Assembly (NCBI GenBank): GCA_030411725.1
Contig: MU839828.1
Location: 3,596,001-3,660,000 of the forward strand
Origin: Echria macrotheca
Lineage: Eukaryota > Ascomycota > Sordariomycetes > Sordariales > Schizotheciaceae
Direction of reading: 5' to 3'
Length of the DNA stretch: 64,000 nucleotides
Shown here: positions 11,814-23,237 of the stretch, in pieces
Position numbering within the stretch: position 1 is the first letter of the stretch
Layout of the letters: every line of letters begins with the position of its first letter
The notes under the pieces: generated by a model
The model's input: only the letters and a program-made list of their open reading frames with translations
Told to the model about the DNA's origin: nothing
The model's database searches: none
Program-made: the position numbers and the translations under genes

Positions 11814-13991
11814 GACATTATCACGACAGGGACTAATGGGATGGGTCAGGCGGCGTTTTGTCAGGAGAGGTTCACGGGACTCGAGTTGGCGGTGTGTTTG
11901 TTGTGTTTTAGCTTGTATTGGGATAGAGGCTTTTGATCAGGCTCAGCGCCAGGACAGCGGATAGACAATAAAAGTATATTGTGTTTTAACTTGGGTGCTT
12001 TGAGAAAGTGACCGGCCGGGAACAGATTCTTGACTTCCAGGTAAACCTGGCAAGTTTGTTCATGATGGCCAGATTTGCGAGCACATCATATTTCCATCTC
12101 CCTCTGGAACTACCGGGGCGCTGGGTGAGCTCAAAAGGTCAGTTATCCCGTGGTCGCCTCGTCCACTCCAGGGATATAAACTAGTCAGCCCTACCGGTGG
12201 AGTGTCCGGGGTGAAATCCGGGGTAGATCGGAGATCGCGGAGATTGTCAGATGCAGTGGAGTCATTGGAGGGGTCATGATGGCACAGTTTATCTAGTGGA
12301 ATTACTTCACAAGTAATTAGCAATGATGATGATGATAATTCATATATGGAGGTCAGACCCAGGAGAATTAGTCACAGCAGGTTTGCTTTCTTCAATGACC
12401 AAGTGGGACCTGAACTTCAACCTGATCACTTATTCACTGGCCAGGATATGCACAGCACAGGCTTGATACCTAGTCAAGAAAGCCGGTTAGTTCACGCATC
12501 ATCACATCAATAAGCGGCTCGCTCGCCTGTCCTCGCTTGTCCCGGTGGGTCATTCCTAGGTATGTATTCCTAGAAAGAACCCCGGAATCTCGACCTCAAT
12601 CACACCGTCGGCAATCAACAGACTCTGGCGGGCTATGCATTCCCCGGCTGGGGCTGGCCCATCCAACCCTCTCATCCCATCTCCAGAGTCTAGATGAGGC
12701 AACGCAATGATGGCTCTCGCATTTAAAAGTTCAGACAAGTCACAGTCACAGCACTCACACGAAAGCAAAAAAAGTCGACCAGCTCAACTCAAAAATTCCT
12801 ACTCGGAAAAGTCCATACACGGTAAAAAGACAAACACACACACAAAACACACACATCTCTACCCTCTTCTGAAGGTACAAGAACGAATGGTAGGTAGGTC
12901 GGTCATAAAAAGACCACACCTCACATAGTCGAAAGGGACGTGCTTCATATCCCAATCCTTCCATCCTTCCTTCCCTTTCCCTTTCTTCCTTTCCCTGCGT
13001 CCGCACCATCCAGCACCATCACAACAAGAGAGAGAGAGAGAGAAAGAACACATCCACATCCACGAGACCATTGATCAAAGAAGAAAAAGAAAGAGAAAGA
13101 CCAGACCGAGCAGACACCCACCAACGCCAAATCCCAGAAAACCACCACAAAACCAGAGAACCACCTAATAATTAAACCGCACTATCCCATGTGCCCATTT
13201 TCTTCCAGTTGGAAAAAGTCCTCCAAATCCGCCGCTCCAAGATTATGGGCGCCAATTGAAACCTGAACACACCTCATTGCTTCTCCCCTCCCCTGGTATC
13301 TTCCAACGTAGGTAGCTAACCATCCCCCATAATGGGAAAGAAAAATGCACCGCCAACCGAGCTTTTGACGTCCCGAATGAGTCGGGTCGAAAGAAAGGAG
13401 TGAGCCACCCAGAGAGAAAGACCTTGAACCTGGGAAATGCGGAACAAAGAACCGCAAAAATAAACACGATGACCAAGTAAATCAACAGTGACCCACCCCT
13501 CAAGACCGCTCTCTGCTTTGACGAGAGGTATAAACACGTTGGCAGAGGGAGACGTGAATTCTCACACCGAAAGAAGCCTCTGACAAGCGCTGATTTCGAC
13601 CGCAGACGGGCTAGTGAGGGCATGCATGCAACCGAGCCGAGCGTCTCCGACTTGATGTCGTCCCAGAGGTAGTCCGTGCCTCAGCCAGCCTAGTTGAACG
13701 TTGCCGGGTCGCCACGAGATATTCGTCGTCCGGCGATACGCTCTCTTGTGTCTCCATCTCTTGCATGGTTGACGGCCTATCGCTCTCCGTATCTCCTATA
13801 GTTGCCGACGAATCATTTTCTTGTGTCGGCGGTGGTGCCAGTGCCAAACGCCGCCTAGTTGAACACCTCCGTCCAATCAACCCCATCATCCGACGATCCG
13901 CTCTACCGTCTCAGCAGCGGCGCGCTGGCGCTTGCCGCTCCTCAAACATCCCCCCTTCCCACAACCACCTCACCATCCGACGATAATCATC
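11814..13991. other. Convergent intergenic region with simple repeats
   Basis: About 2.2 kb between the stop of MED7 (+) and the stop of the BYE1-like gene (-). It contains a CA-rich run near 12834-12856, a GA run near 13027-13045 and C/T-rich stretches around 12955-13000. None of the open frames shows conserved-looking protein. Long 3' untranslated regions are the likely content. Confidence 0.45.
11967..11972 (+). terminator. Polyadenylation signal of MED7
   Basis: A canonical AATAAA lies 154 bp after the MED7 stop codon, in an A/T-rich 3' region. This is a plausible cleavage and polyadenylation signal. No transcript evidence is available here. Confidence 0.5.
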
Positions 13992-16900
13992 CTACTGTGT
14001 CGGAGGAGCACCGGCTGTCGCAGTTGCTTGCGGAGGAATAGGCGGGGGAGGAATGGGCGTCTGTCGCGGTGGCGTCTTGCGGGGTATTGTCGCCGGAGGC
14101 ACTGCGGCATGAGGAGGGATGGGCGGTGGGGGGATGGGCGTATTTCTCACAACTGGGTGCTGCGGCGGTGGTACAGGCGTCTCAGGCAGGAGAGGCGCGC
14201 CGTAAGCCGGTTGCGGCTGAACACGAGGCTGTGATTTGCGGCGAGCTGCCTGTGCCTGGCCGGGCGGCACCACCAAGGGAGCTGACGCCGGCATGGGTGG
14301 TGGAATGGCCCCGAGACCAGGAACACCGCCCATGGGAGCAGGATTCATCTGGGGAGGCACGGCTGTCGCCGGCGCCGGCGCCGGCTGGCCCTCGGGGTTC
14401 GGTTGGCCTGACCCGCCTTCCTTCTCCAGCACCGAGCTAAGGTACGGAAGGTCTTCACGGGTCTTCGGGTCCCGCTCGTAAAGCTTTTTAATAACTTCCC
14501 ATTCCTGCCGGGACATCCTCTGGGCCTGGGGTAGAAGAAAGTTGACCGTGGGGCTGGTAATAAGGTTTCCCAGAACTTGCCGGGCCACCATCTCTGCCTC
14601 CTCTTGCCTAGGGTCGGCGGCTTTACGGAAGCCTGTAGGAAACTGACCCGCCGGTGGTGGAGGAGGTGGGTAGGCGCCGTTATTTTGCGGGCTTTCGTAA
14701 GGAGGAAACGCCCCCTGAGGGGAGGTGGGTGAGAACGCCGGTGCCGAGAGGGAGGGCCGGCCGTGTTGAGGGAAGCCAGCTTGCGTCGGCGTGGGCGTTC
14801 CAGGTGACTGTGAATACCCGGCCGGAGGAAACTGGGGCTGAGTTGAAGTCGCCGGGACAGGATGCATCCTACTCATCGTTTCTGGGTCGACCCGGTACAC
14901 GAAAACGGCCAACAACATGGGCTCCGTCCGCGTCTGGGGAATGAAGTTGTCCTCCAGGTTCATCATGAACTCGGGCGGGTTTCCAGTTCCCGGGAGTACC
15001 GGCACCAGATAGGTGTCACGAACGTTGGCTGTCCCCCGATCTCCGATGACTCCGTATCGCTTCTTGGAGACAAAGTAATCGAAGATCTTATTGAACGTCG
15101 GCCGCATCGTCTCAGATGTCGGCTCCAGGTTGACGACAATAACATCAGTGGGCTTACTGTACCTCAGACCGCAAAGATATACTATCGCCTGGCTGGCTTC
15201 TATCCGGCCCATGACCGACAGTGTCCGGGGTATCAGTTGGTCCCACGGCAAGTTGATGGTCTCATCCAGTCGCGCTCCGCCTACATGTTTAGCGGAAACA
15301 TGTACCGACCCGATGGAACTCATCACGAGGTCGCCTCTCCAGACCTGGCCGGGTTCGAGCTCATCTGCTTTTGGTGAGTACGGCGGTGACTGCGTGCCGT
15401 CATCCAGTAAACGGTCGACATCCGCATCCTCTCCAGGGCCGCTGACTGGTGCCGCGACTACTGGTAAACGCTGCGGATGGACTGGTTTGGTGGGTGATTT
15501 AACACTGCTGAGAACCTTATGGAAGTCAAAGTCAGTCTTGGTAGGCGACTGCCGGGTGTCGAGAGCCAGGCCATGAGGCGAGCCACTATGGTCGCGCGGC
15601 GCTGGCAACACAGGAGACGGTTTCGTCTCTGCTCTCTTCGGAGGAGCTGGTTGTTGAGTCGGCTGTCTAGGAACGGGGGCCGAAGGGACGTTGTCGGCAG
15701 CCATGGCCATCTCGTCCCCGATGATCTCGTCACCCTTGTGGGTCTTCCGAATGCGCGGGATATCCTCCGTGATCTTGATGGCCTGTTTTTCGGCCCGCGC
15801 CTTCATCTCGGCCGTCTCCTTCTGCAGCTCTTCGGATGCCAGCTCCTCGGTTGACATGGCGGCCAGCATAGTGGGCGTCAAGCTCCCTGCAAGGAGCCTT
15901 GAGCAAAGCTTCGGATTGTTCTTCAGATTGAACGACAATGTCCGCACCTGGCTGGCATAAGAGCTTTGGGTGGGATGACTGTCGCTAACAGCCCGTTCAA
16001 TCTGCAGAGCGAACCGATCAGCTCGATCCGAAGCCGAGACCCCATCGCTGGGGAGGAATTCGCCCTTCTTTTCAGCTGCGGCAATCGAGTATGATAGCGA
16101 TTTGAACAAGGCTTTGGCGGGTCCTTGGCGAAACTCAGGAAGATCAGATATTTTGTCTGCGAGGTCCGCCGGGGCTGTGTACGAAGGCACAGGGACACTT
16201 TGTGTGTCTGATACCTTTCGAGCCTTTCGAAAGTTCTCGTCAGCACCGGCACGGCGTCATGAATGAAGAGGAAAACATACCTTGGGCTCCTTTTCCGGGG
16301 CGCCATCGGGCGCCTTGCGCTTCTGGCCGGCGACTGTTCCAGACTTGGGTTCCTTGTCCTTCTTTGGTTCCTTGGCCTCCTTCGCCGGCTTCGGCTCTGG
16401 CATCGGTGAGGACTTGGACTTCTGCTGCGCCGACTTGTTGGTCTCGGCTTTGACGTCCTTGGGATCGCTATTCCTCTTCTTAGTGCCCTTCTTAGGGCCC
16501 TTCTTCTTCTTCAGCTTCTCCTCCTCCCACGCCTTTCGGCGCGTCTCCCATGGCTTCTCGCCCCGGGCGATGGCCGCCAACGTCTCCTTGTGATTCTCGG
16601 GCCGGCACAGTTCGCAGAAATACTTCTTAGGTATGTCCTCGTCATACTGGCTGATCCCCATACACACATTGTGCTGCCACGCGCCGCACTTGTCGCACGC
16701 GATCCACGGCTCGTCCTCCTCCTCGTCCTCCTGGGTTGTTGCGCCGCAAACACATCGGATGACTTCGGGCTGGTCTTCCGGCTCAGGTTCGGCAGCCGCC
16801 TTCTTTCCTTTGGCTTGCCCCTTGCCGCGGCGCTTGGGGGCTTCGGGGGCTTGGTCGAGCTGCTCCAGCGCCTTATGCTGGCCTTTGGTGGCGCGGACGG

Positions 16901-17081
16901 AACGGCGGGGCTCGGGATCTGGCGAAGATGTTGAGGTTAGCTCGGTGCCGCGAGTGGTATGTTGGCGCGACGCCGACGCCGTCGAATCCAGAGAGGCACG
17001 CCGGTTCGGTGTACTACGCGCCGCTGCTCGACGCGTGGTTCCGTTCCGCCCACCGCTCCGCGTCTGCTGCTTACCGGACAT
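13992..17081 (-). CDS. BYE1: BYE1-like transcription factor (PHD, TFIIS central domain, SPOC)
   Basis: Two exons, 16281-17081 and 13992-16214, are separated by a 66-bp intron (GTATGT donor, phase 0) and give 1007 residues. The start is MSGKQQTRSGG, which opens a basic N-terminus. Domains in order: a PHD finger at about 108-165 (IRCVCG, WIACDKCGAWQHNVCMG, FCELCRPENH), a Lys-rich linker, a TFIIS central domain at about 285-425, and a SPOC domain at about 557-710 (QVWRGDLVMSSIGSVHVSA, TEPMLLAVFVYRV). A long Pro/Gln-rich tail with IPPPPIPP repeats ends the protein. By family it binds H3K4-methylated chromatin and RNA polymerase II and modulates early elongation. It is divergent from the proteasome gene. 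The Pro-rich tail looks longer than in yeast Bye1. Confidence 0.9.
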
Positions 17082-17971
17082 GGTGACAACGGACTGGAAA
17101 ACCGCAATTGACGTGTTGCCACTCGGGCGGGGGGTTCTGTGGCTGCGCGCGATTCTACTGCGGGGCGGTTCAGGTGCTTGAAGAATCTTCACGCAGTCAT
17201 GGACAAGGCAGGTTGTTTTACAATGGAGCGCGATGCAACTAATGGAATGGGCTCGCGCAGCCGACGATGGTCAGACGCCGACAACGACAAATCCCGAAAG
17301 CCACCCTGCTAAAACCACACAATCGGTGTCTCCCAGATTCCTCCTGTCTGTCCGTCCCCCGAGTCTGGTCCGCTCGGAATAGCGCTGCTGGTATGGTCTG
17401 AAGTCTGGAAGCTCCTGTCTGTCGCGGGGGTGTGGCGTCCAAGCTCCTCGCAGCCGTGGAAGCTCGCGTGCTCAAGCAGGGCCAACTGAGCTCCGGGACG
17501 CTGCGCAAAGTCGGGATATTGCTGCCAGTGACGAGGCGACAATTGAACTAAGGCTCGCGGTCTGCTGAGCCGAGAAGGAAGTGTGTTGAGAGAGCTTCTT
17601 GCTCGTCGCCGGTGACGAATTGCGGAGGTTGGAGGGAGGAGTTTTGACGTGGAATCGCCGAGATGGGATTGTTAAGCGGGTCGGCAGTGGCCAATGCGGA
17701 GGGGAGCCACCTCCTCTTTGACGCGGTCACGTGGACCGTGTTTGGCTGCCCGCTGTTGCTGCCTTGCATGTCAGGCACCAAACAGCTACGCGTTGTGGAT
17801 GCTTGCCTGGAGCTCCAAGCACGGCTGCAATCGACCGCTGCAAGACCCAGTATCAGCTTGCCATTCCAAGTCGCAACATCGAGCTTGCAAAACACCGAGA
17901 TCAGCCCTACGCCAGCCCGGTAATCGAAATAGTTGCCAGTACGGCCAGTCCTGCGAAACGAGCCGCCCATC
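17082..17971. promoter_or_regulatory. Divergent promoter region of BYE1-like and PRE9-like genes
   Basis: About 890 bp between two start codons facing away from each other. A CCAAT pentamer (GGCCAATGCGG) occurs near 17690. I did not find a convincing copy of the proteasome-associated control element. Open frames here (for example minus 17548-18057) show no protein features. Confidence 0.5.
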
Positions 17972-18917
17972 ATGTCCAGAAGATACGACTCCAGAGTAAG
18001 TTGTCCGCTGCGTTCTCCAGCAATAGGAGCCCAGGGAGCTGTCGACAGGACCGGCAAGCTGACCAGAGCGCTAGACGACCATCTTCTCCCCCGACGGGCG
18101 CCTGTACCAGGTCGAGTACGCTCTAGAAGCCATTTCGCACGCCGGAACTGCCATCGGCATCCTCGCCAAGGATGGAATTGTGCTCGCCGCGGAGCGCAAG
18201 GTGACGTCTAAGCTGCTGGAGCAGGATACTTCAGCTGAGAAGCTCTATATTCTCAATGAGTATGGATTTCTCGCTCTCAGGCGCCATATGACTCTGCTAA
18301 CCAGCCTTGTTTTCCAGCAACATGATCTGCGCCGTTGCCGGCATGACGGCCGACGCTAACATCCTCATCAACTACGCCCGGCAAGCGGCCCAGCGCTACC
18401 TTTTGACATATAACGAAGATATCCCCTGCGAGCAGCTCGTGCGCCGACTCTGCGATCTCAAGCAAGGGTACACACAACACGGTGGTCTGCGGCCCTTTGG
18501 CGTGTCCTTCATCTACGCCGGCTGGGACCCTCAGCGCCAGTTCCAGCTGTACCTCAGCAACCCATCGGGCAACTACGGTGGCTGGAAAGCGACGAGTTCA
18601 GGCGCCAACCATGCGAGCGCGCAGAGCCTGTTGAAGCAAGACTATAAGGAAGACTGCACTCTTAAGGAGGCGTGCGGGATGGCGGTCAAGGTGCTCAGTA
18701 AGACGATGGATTCTACAAAGCTGAGCAGCGAGAAGAGTAAGTGGCGGCTTGTCTCGCATGGAAGGAAAGGGTTGCTAACACGGGCGCAGTCGAGTTTGCG
18801 ACGGTGGGCCAGACCAAGGACGGCAAGATCTACCACAGACTATGGAACGCGGACGAGATTACGGCGTTACTCAAGGAGCATGACTTGGCAAAGGAAGAGA
18901 GCGCGGAGGACAAGTGA
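17972..18917 (+). CDS. PRE9: 20S proteasome subunit alpha type-4 (Pre9/alpha-3 type)
   Basis: Four exons, 17972-17995, 18075-18259, 18318-18736 and 18790-18917, give 251 residues, the normal size. The N-terminal signature is MSRRYDSR then TTIFSPDGRLYQVEYALEAI, split by intron 1 exactly after SR. The product continues with GTAIGILAKDGIVLAAERK, DNMICAVAGMTADANILINY and GGLRPFGVSFIYAGWD. Introns use GTAAGT, GTATGG and GTAAGT donors with phases 0, 2 and 1, and the joined codons restore conserved residues. Alpha subunits form the outer rings of the 20S core and gate substrate entry, so no catalytic Thr is expected. The C-terminus is Glu/Lys-rich (KEESAEDK). It is convergent with the PAP2 gene, 187 bp between stops. 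Confidence 0.97.
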
Positions 18918-19104
18918 GAGCGAGCCAGGAGTAATGGGCGAAGGGGAGAATAGAGGCAAATGCTTTCAAGCGCCTGTGTACCATTTAGACAAAAATGCTA
19001 TGCAAAGGGGAAATGACCCAAACTCCCATGCCAGATGCTGAAAAAGGTATCCAAACCGCCTTGTACGAAAGATCAATGCGTCTACCGAAAACAACGTCAG
19101 CAAC

Positions 19105-20243
19105 TCAATGTCTACTTAACTCACTCAGTTCGTAGCCTACATTCGACCTCGGGTTGGAGCCGATGGCCTCCTCCTCGTCTCTGACCCGTCCGTACCGTAC
19201 CGCATCATCGTCGACGCCGGGCGGTCCAGCATAAGGCTCGTCACAGCGCGAGCTACCCAGCCGCGGCCAGTACCGCCTATAGCTCCAATACGTCACCGTC
19301 CAGCCCAGCAGCGCCCCCACGCAAACATCATACACATCATGCCGGTAATCCTGACACCGGCTGATGGCAATCATCAGCGCGCCGAGCAGCGGTCCGAGGC
19401 AGACCAGCGAGCGCACCAGATCACCGCGTACCAGCTTCTCGGTATGCTCGCCGACGGTGCTGACGCCGGCGCCGTGGGCAAAGATGCGCATCTGCCCGGC
19501 CAGGAACAGACTGAGGTAACCAAGCCCGGCGAAGGAGAAGGAGCTGTGGCCCGAGGGGAACGAGCGCCAGCCGTCGTGCAGCGTGTGGTGGTCCGTCTGG
19601 GTGCACACGTCGATCGAGACGAGGGCGTCGTGCGGCGTGCCCTGCTTGGGACGGCAGCGCGAGAGCAGGTCGGGGCGCGGGCGGCCGACGGTGTTTTTGA
19701 TGATGTCGGTCAGACAGACGGTCAGGGCCATGGCGATGGCCAGGCCGAGGATGGCGACGTGGTGCTTGTGCGACGAGGCCTGGGTGGCCGTGTTGTAGAC
19801 GGTCAGGACTATCAGGGGGACGAGCACGGCGTAGACGAGGTCGAGGCCTGTTTGGGGTCCGTTAGTCCTGGTGCAGGGAGAGACATTGGCTGGGTCGGGG
19901 GGAGATCAACCTATCGGTACGCGCTCGACCTCGGCGTGGGGGAAGCTGATGCGCAGGTCATTGAGGGAGAACATGCGATGGAAGGGCTCGACGAAGAAGA
20001 GGATCTGCGGATATCAGGGCAATTAGCTGTCTGTGCGACGGCGCGTGCTCGATCGGGGAGGACTGACGAGGAGGTAGCATGTTAGGAGGAGGGCGAAGCC
20101 GATATAGTCGGCGGCGTAGGATCTCTGTGAAGCTATTAGCATGGCGGTTACATCTCTCTCTCCCTGGATGCGACGGGGAGACTTGCATGCCAAAACCTCG
20201 ACATGGACCCCAGGAAGCCCGTCCGGGTCGGCGACGGGGCCAT
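19105..20243 (-). CDS. PAP2-family lipid phosphatase (DPP1/LPP1-like)
   Basis: Four exons, 20187-20243, 20068-20124, 19911-20004 and 19105-19847, give 316 residues. The start is MAPSPTRTGFLGSMSRFWH, joined to RSYAADYIGFALLL. All three phosphatase motifs are present: KNTVGRPRPD, PSGHSSFSFAG and SRCQDYRHDVYD, with the catalytic His residues in place. Several hydrophobic segments fit the usual six membrane helices. By family it dephosphorylates diacylglycerol pyrophosphate and phosphatidate at a membrane. Intron 1 has a GC donor (GCAAGT) and the others GTCAGT and GTTGAT. The joined phases (0, 0, 1) restore family-like sequence at each junction, which supports the model. The acidic tail (DEEEAIGSN) is cytosolic-looking. 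An internal Met at residue 14 is an alternative start. Confidence 0.93.
20125..20186 (-). other. GC-AG intron in the PAP2 gene
   Basis: The intron begins GCAAGT and ends CTAATAGCTTCACAG. No GT donor nearby keeps the frame and gives the conserved FWxRSYAADY junction, so the GC donor is the simplest reading. Confidence 0.8.
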
Positions 20244-20850
20244 GGTGGTCAGTCACCGCCTGCGAATGGCCTTGAACGCGCTCCAGAGCATTGGCGAGCA
20301 GCGCGGGGAACGGTCGGTAGGGAGCGACTTGTTGAGGATGCTATCCGTCCGGTATGGGCTTTTCGGCGCCGACGACACGTCGGAGCTGGACCTGGAGCGC
20401 GTGTCCGGTTTCCTTAAAGTGGATTTGGAGTCAAGTGGGACTTTTCCCCGATCTGCACAGCAGAGGCTTGGCAGCGCTGCAGGGGGGTTTCCCACTCAAC
20501 CACCAACTTGACTTCTCATTAAGATGATCGTTCTCCCTGTTTTTTGTAGACGACCAATTTTTGTGTCTATTGGAAAGACTGCGGGCATGATCGTTTTCTT
20601 TTCTGTCTGTGATGACCAGCCCACAGAACCCAGAAACCTGCATCCCCATAGGGACTTGACCCTTGATTCCCTTTCGTCAAAAGGATCACCACAGTTCTTT
20701 AACCCTGGATATTCGTTTGACGATGCTAGCTTTTTAGACCAGAGATCAAGAATATAAGATGCTGTTTTCTCTACCTGATCTGTCTTCAAATCCACCACAT
20801 CTCGACAACCCCTAACGAGTCTTGACTTCACCTGACACAGACACCTCAAG
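20244..20850. promoter_or_regulatory. Divergent promoter region
   Basis: About 600 bp between the starts of the PAP2 gene (-) and the secreted Thr-rich gene (+). Overlapping short frames run here on both strands (plus 20203-20511, minus 20253-20495), but neither resembles a known protein. The part before 20850 is C/T-rich with TTTTT runs, a common fungal leader composition. Confidence 0.45.
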
Positions 20851-21750
20851 ATGCCTTCATCCAGACCCCTTCTCACCTGTCTTCTTATACTCGCAGCCCG
20901 AGCCCAGGCCCTCCGATTCTCCGGGTTATCCGCGCGAGATGCCGCGTGCCGTCCCTGTTCGGAGCAGGAACCAGCAACAGCCACAGTAACCATAACCGTC
21001 ACGTCTCCCGCCCTCCCTTTAACATCCATGACAACAATCACAGTGACTCCGTCTATGGTATTACCGCCAACTGAACCAACCACAGTCACTGTCACCTACC
21101 AGCCCGACGACGACCATCCACACGGCTGGAAACCTCCGGCCCCTGAGACTGTGACCGTAACCATTACCAACCCCGGTTCCGAAAAGGGCACCACCAAGAC
21201 CGTCTACATTGGCGATAAAACGACCGTTTCTCCCTCGACCGTCACCGTCTTGAAGACAGTAACCCCGTCTTCTGCCACATCACGACATGTCAATAAACCT
21301 CCCCATCCAGGCCCTGTCACCATCACAGTAGACTTAAACCAAACTACCACGTCCCCTCCCTCCACCATTTACGAATCGAACACCCCCCCAGCAGTAGTCA
21401 CGGCTATATTTACCAAGCCAGACGACACGGACCGACCAAATCCCCACGGTCCTCTTGGTGGTGACCGATTCCTGTACCCCCCTTATTTCCCCCGTCCCCA
21501 TCCCGATTGGGACTTTGAGCAGGACCACGAACGCGACGCCAGCACGGTAGAGCCCACGCCCACTCCTCCTGTCCCGCCCCCCGGTAGCCAGTCGAGCCGG
21601 GGATCTGCGCGGAAGACAGTAACTGCCACGGCGACGGCTACTGATGACAACGCAGAGTTTTGTGTCATGTCGACGACGAGGGTGACGGTGTTTAACACGG
21701 TGACGGAGACGGTGCGGCCCAGTTCCAGCTTGGGTGGTGCCCGATTTTAA
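20851..21750 (+). CDS. Secreted Thr/Val-repeat protein, function unknown
   Basis: A single exon of 299 residues starting at the ATG at 20851 (context AAGATGCC). The N-terminus is a signal peptide (PLLTCLLILAARAQA, cleavage expected near residue 20). The mature part is Thr-, Pro- and Val-rich with repeated alternating motifs such as TATVTITVT, TTITVTP, PTTVTVTY, ETVTVTITN, STVTVLKTVTP and KTVTATATA. It has only a few cysteines, including ACRPC and FCV. Such repeats are typical of heavily O-glycosylated fungal surface or secreted proteins. I see no GPI-type hydrophobic C-terminus. I do not recognise a catalytic domain. It is convergent with the MAPEG gene. Confidence 0.65.
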   Translation: MPSSRPLLTCLLILAARAQALRFSGLSARDAACRPCSEQEPATATVTITVTSPALPLTSMTTITVTPSMVLPPTEPTTVTVTYQPDDDHPHGWKPPAPETVTVTITNPGSEKGTTKTVYIGDKTTVSPSTVTVLKTVTPSSATSRHVNKPPHPGPVTITVDLNQTTTSPPSTIYESNTPPAVVTAIFTKPDDTDRPNPHGPLGGDRFLYPPYFPRPHPDWDFEQDHERDASTVEPTPTPPVPPPGSQSSRGSARKTVTATATATDDNAEFCVMSTTRVTVFNTVTETVRPSSSLGGARF

Positions 21751-22185
21751 CGGGGGATATCTTCCACAATGTCAATTGGAAGGGCAGAAGTTGGTGAGCA
21801 CCCCGGAAAAGGTTAATGTAACAACATGTCGGATTTGGAGTAGACCAAAAGGGGCATGTCAACATTTGGCGTTGGGAGTTTTGAGTCCTCGAGGATCAGA
21901 TAATAATCCATAATATAAATATTTTAGCAAACGTGATCCCTCATTGGAAACGGCCATATAGTTCGCCAAAGCATTTTCTCCTTGTATTTCTACCTCTCTA
22001 TTCCGTATGAACAACCGGTACGGCGCAGCCCCTTTTATTCCCTTTTACCACGACAACATCACACCACCCGTTCGCTCCATCACACACCAACCCCCCCCCC
22101 CCGTCCCACAAACCGCATTGGAACCTATTCACCTTCACCGTCACCCTCAAATCTACATCACCATCATCCTCACAAGACTACATAT
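21751..22185. other. Convergent intergenic region
   Basis: About 435 bp between two stop codons. It contains an AT-rich segment around 21895-21940 (AATATAAATATTTTAG) and a run of about 12 C near 22090-22101. No gene is seen. Confidence 0.5.
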
Positions 22186-22821
22186 CTAAGCAAGCCAATA
22201 ATCCTTAACCAACCACCCCGCATACCCAGCCAGGAACCCCATCACCCCAAGAGTCCCATAATACCCCACCGCCCGCCCCATCCCCGTCGCCCCCGGCCGA
22301 CACAGCCCAAACTCGGCATGCAGCACGCGCGCAACCATCAGTCCGGCCAGGCTCACTTTGAGCGCCTTGCGGTTCGCGCCGTTGAGCTCGGCCACAGCAG
22401 CAAGAATCAGCGCGAGCGGCACGTTCTCTGCGAAATTGGCGTGGGCGCGCGAGAGGACCATCAAGGGGTGGTGATGGTGGTGGTGGTGTTTGTGATGGTG
22501 TTTGTGTTTGTCATCTTTGTCTTTCTCAGTAGTGCTAGTGGTGGCGGTGGTAGTAGTGGGATCGGTGTCCGATTCGGTGCACTCCTCGTCTTCGTCGCCT
22601 AGGCTGATTTTGTCTTTGAGCCGCTGGAGGACTACGCGGGCCGAGAGGAGGGAGAAGTACGCCGTGAAGGGGACGACGAAGCCGCCGGTTATGGCTGTTT
22701 TTTTAGAGGGTTGGTTAGTTTGTGTGTGTTTTGCTTTGAGAGGGGGGTGGGTGGGTGTAAACGCACGCAGCAGGGGCCCGACAATGTCGATGTGGTTGAG
22801 GCCGACGCGCGTTGCTGCCAT
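22186..22821 (-). CDS. MAPEG-family integral membrane protein with His-rich loop
   Basis: Two exons, 22767-22821 and 22186-22694, give 187 residues, starting MAATRVGLNHIDIVGPLL. The 72-bp intron (GTGCGT to ACAG) is phase 1, has a length divisible by three and contains no in-frame stop. The product has the MAPEG layout: FVVPFTAYFSLLSARVVLQR, then SRAHANFAENVPLALILAAV (the conserved R-xxx-N-xxE-NVPL region), and two more hydrophobic stretches ending YAGWLVKDYWL. MAPEG proteins are small membrane glutathione- and eicosanoid-metabolising enzymes, and the exact activity cannot be read here. An unusual insertion between helices 1 and 2 is rich in Thr, Asp and Lys, with a run of seven histidines at its end. 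Confidence 0.85.
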   Translation of the reverse strand: MAATRVGLNHIDIVGPLLRAFTPTHPPLKAKHTQTNQPSKKTAITGGFVVPFTAYFSLLSARVVLQRLKDKISLGDEDEECTESDTDPTTTTATTSTTEKDKDDKHKHHHKHHHHHHHPLMVLSRAHANFAENVPLALILAAVAELNGANRKALKVSLAGLMVARVLHAEFGLCRPGATGMGRAVGYYGTLGVMGFLAGYAGWLVKDYWLA

Positions 22822-23237
22822 GATCAAGGTGTTTTGTGAGTGGTTACTTCAAACTCAAGATAGATCGGAGATAGGGCTCTCCGGTAGGTTGTGAAGGGGG
22901 AAAAGGTTCACAGAACAAAAATTCTCAGATAGGTATGTTGATGTTTGCTGGGAAGATGCAAGTGTCAATGTTACATCATATCGACGACGACATGGCGCTA
23001 CCCGTCTGAGTGTTACCACAATATTTCATCTGAAGAAGCGGTGCTGGCCCGCAATGTACAAACATCTTCCAAACCTGCCAGTGTCGGTTTGCTCAAACAT
23101 GCCGTTACATGGTGCAACATTCCAGACTGTTGTTCCCATGGAGAGCAGTTCCCAAATCCCAACTTTTGACTCCAAGTCACCGTGTAGATACTCAGACATC
23201 AAGAATAAGTAAACAGTCCAACCAGTCAGACCTTACT
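22822..23237. other. Intergenic region between two minus-strand genes
   Basis: About 416 bp between the MAPEG gene start and the stop of the HORMA-like gene. It should hold the MAPEG promoter and the upstream gene's 3' end. No coding signal is seen. Confidence 0.45.

Noticed and set aside
19339..20085. 248-codon plus-strand frame
   Set aside because: It is antisense to the PAP2 phosphatase exons, whose motifs are unambiguous.
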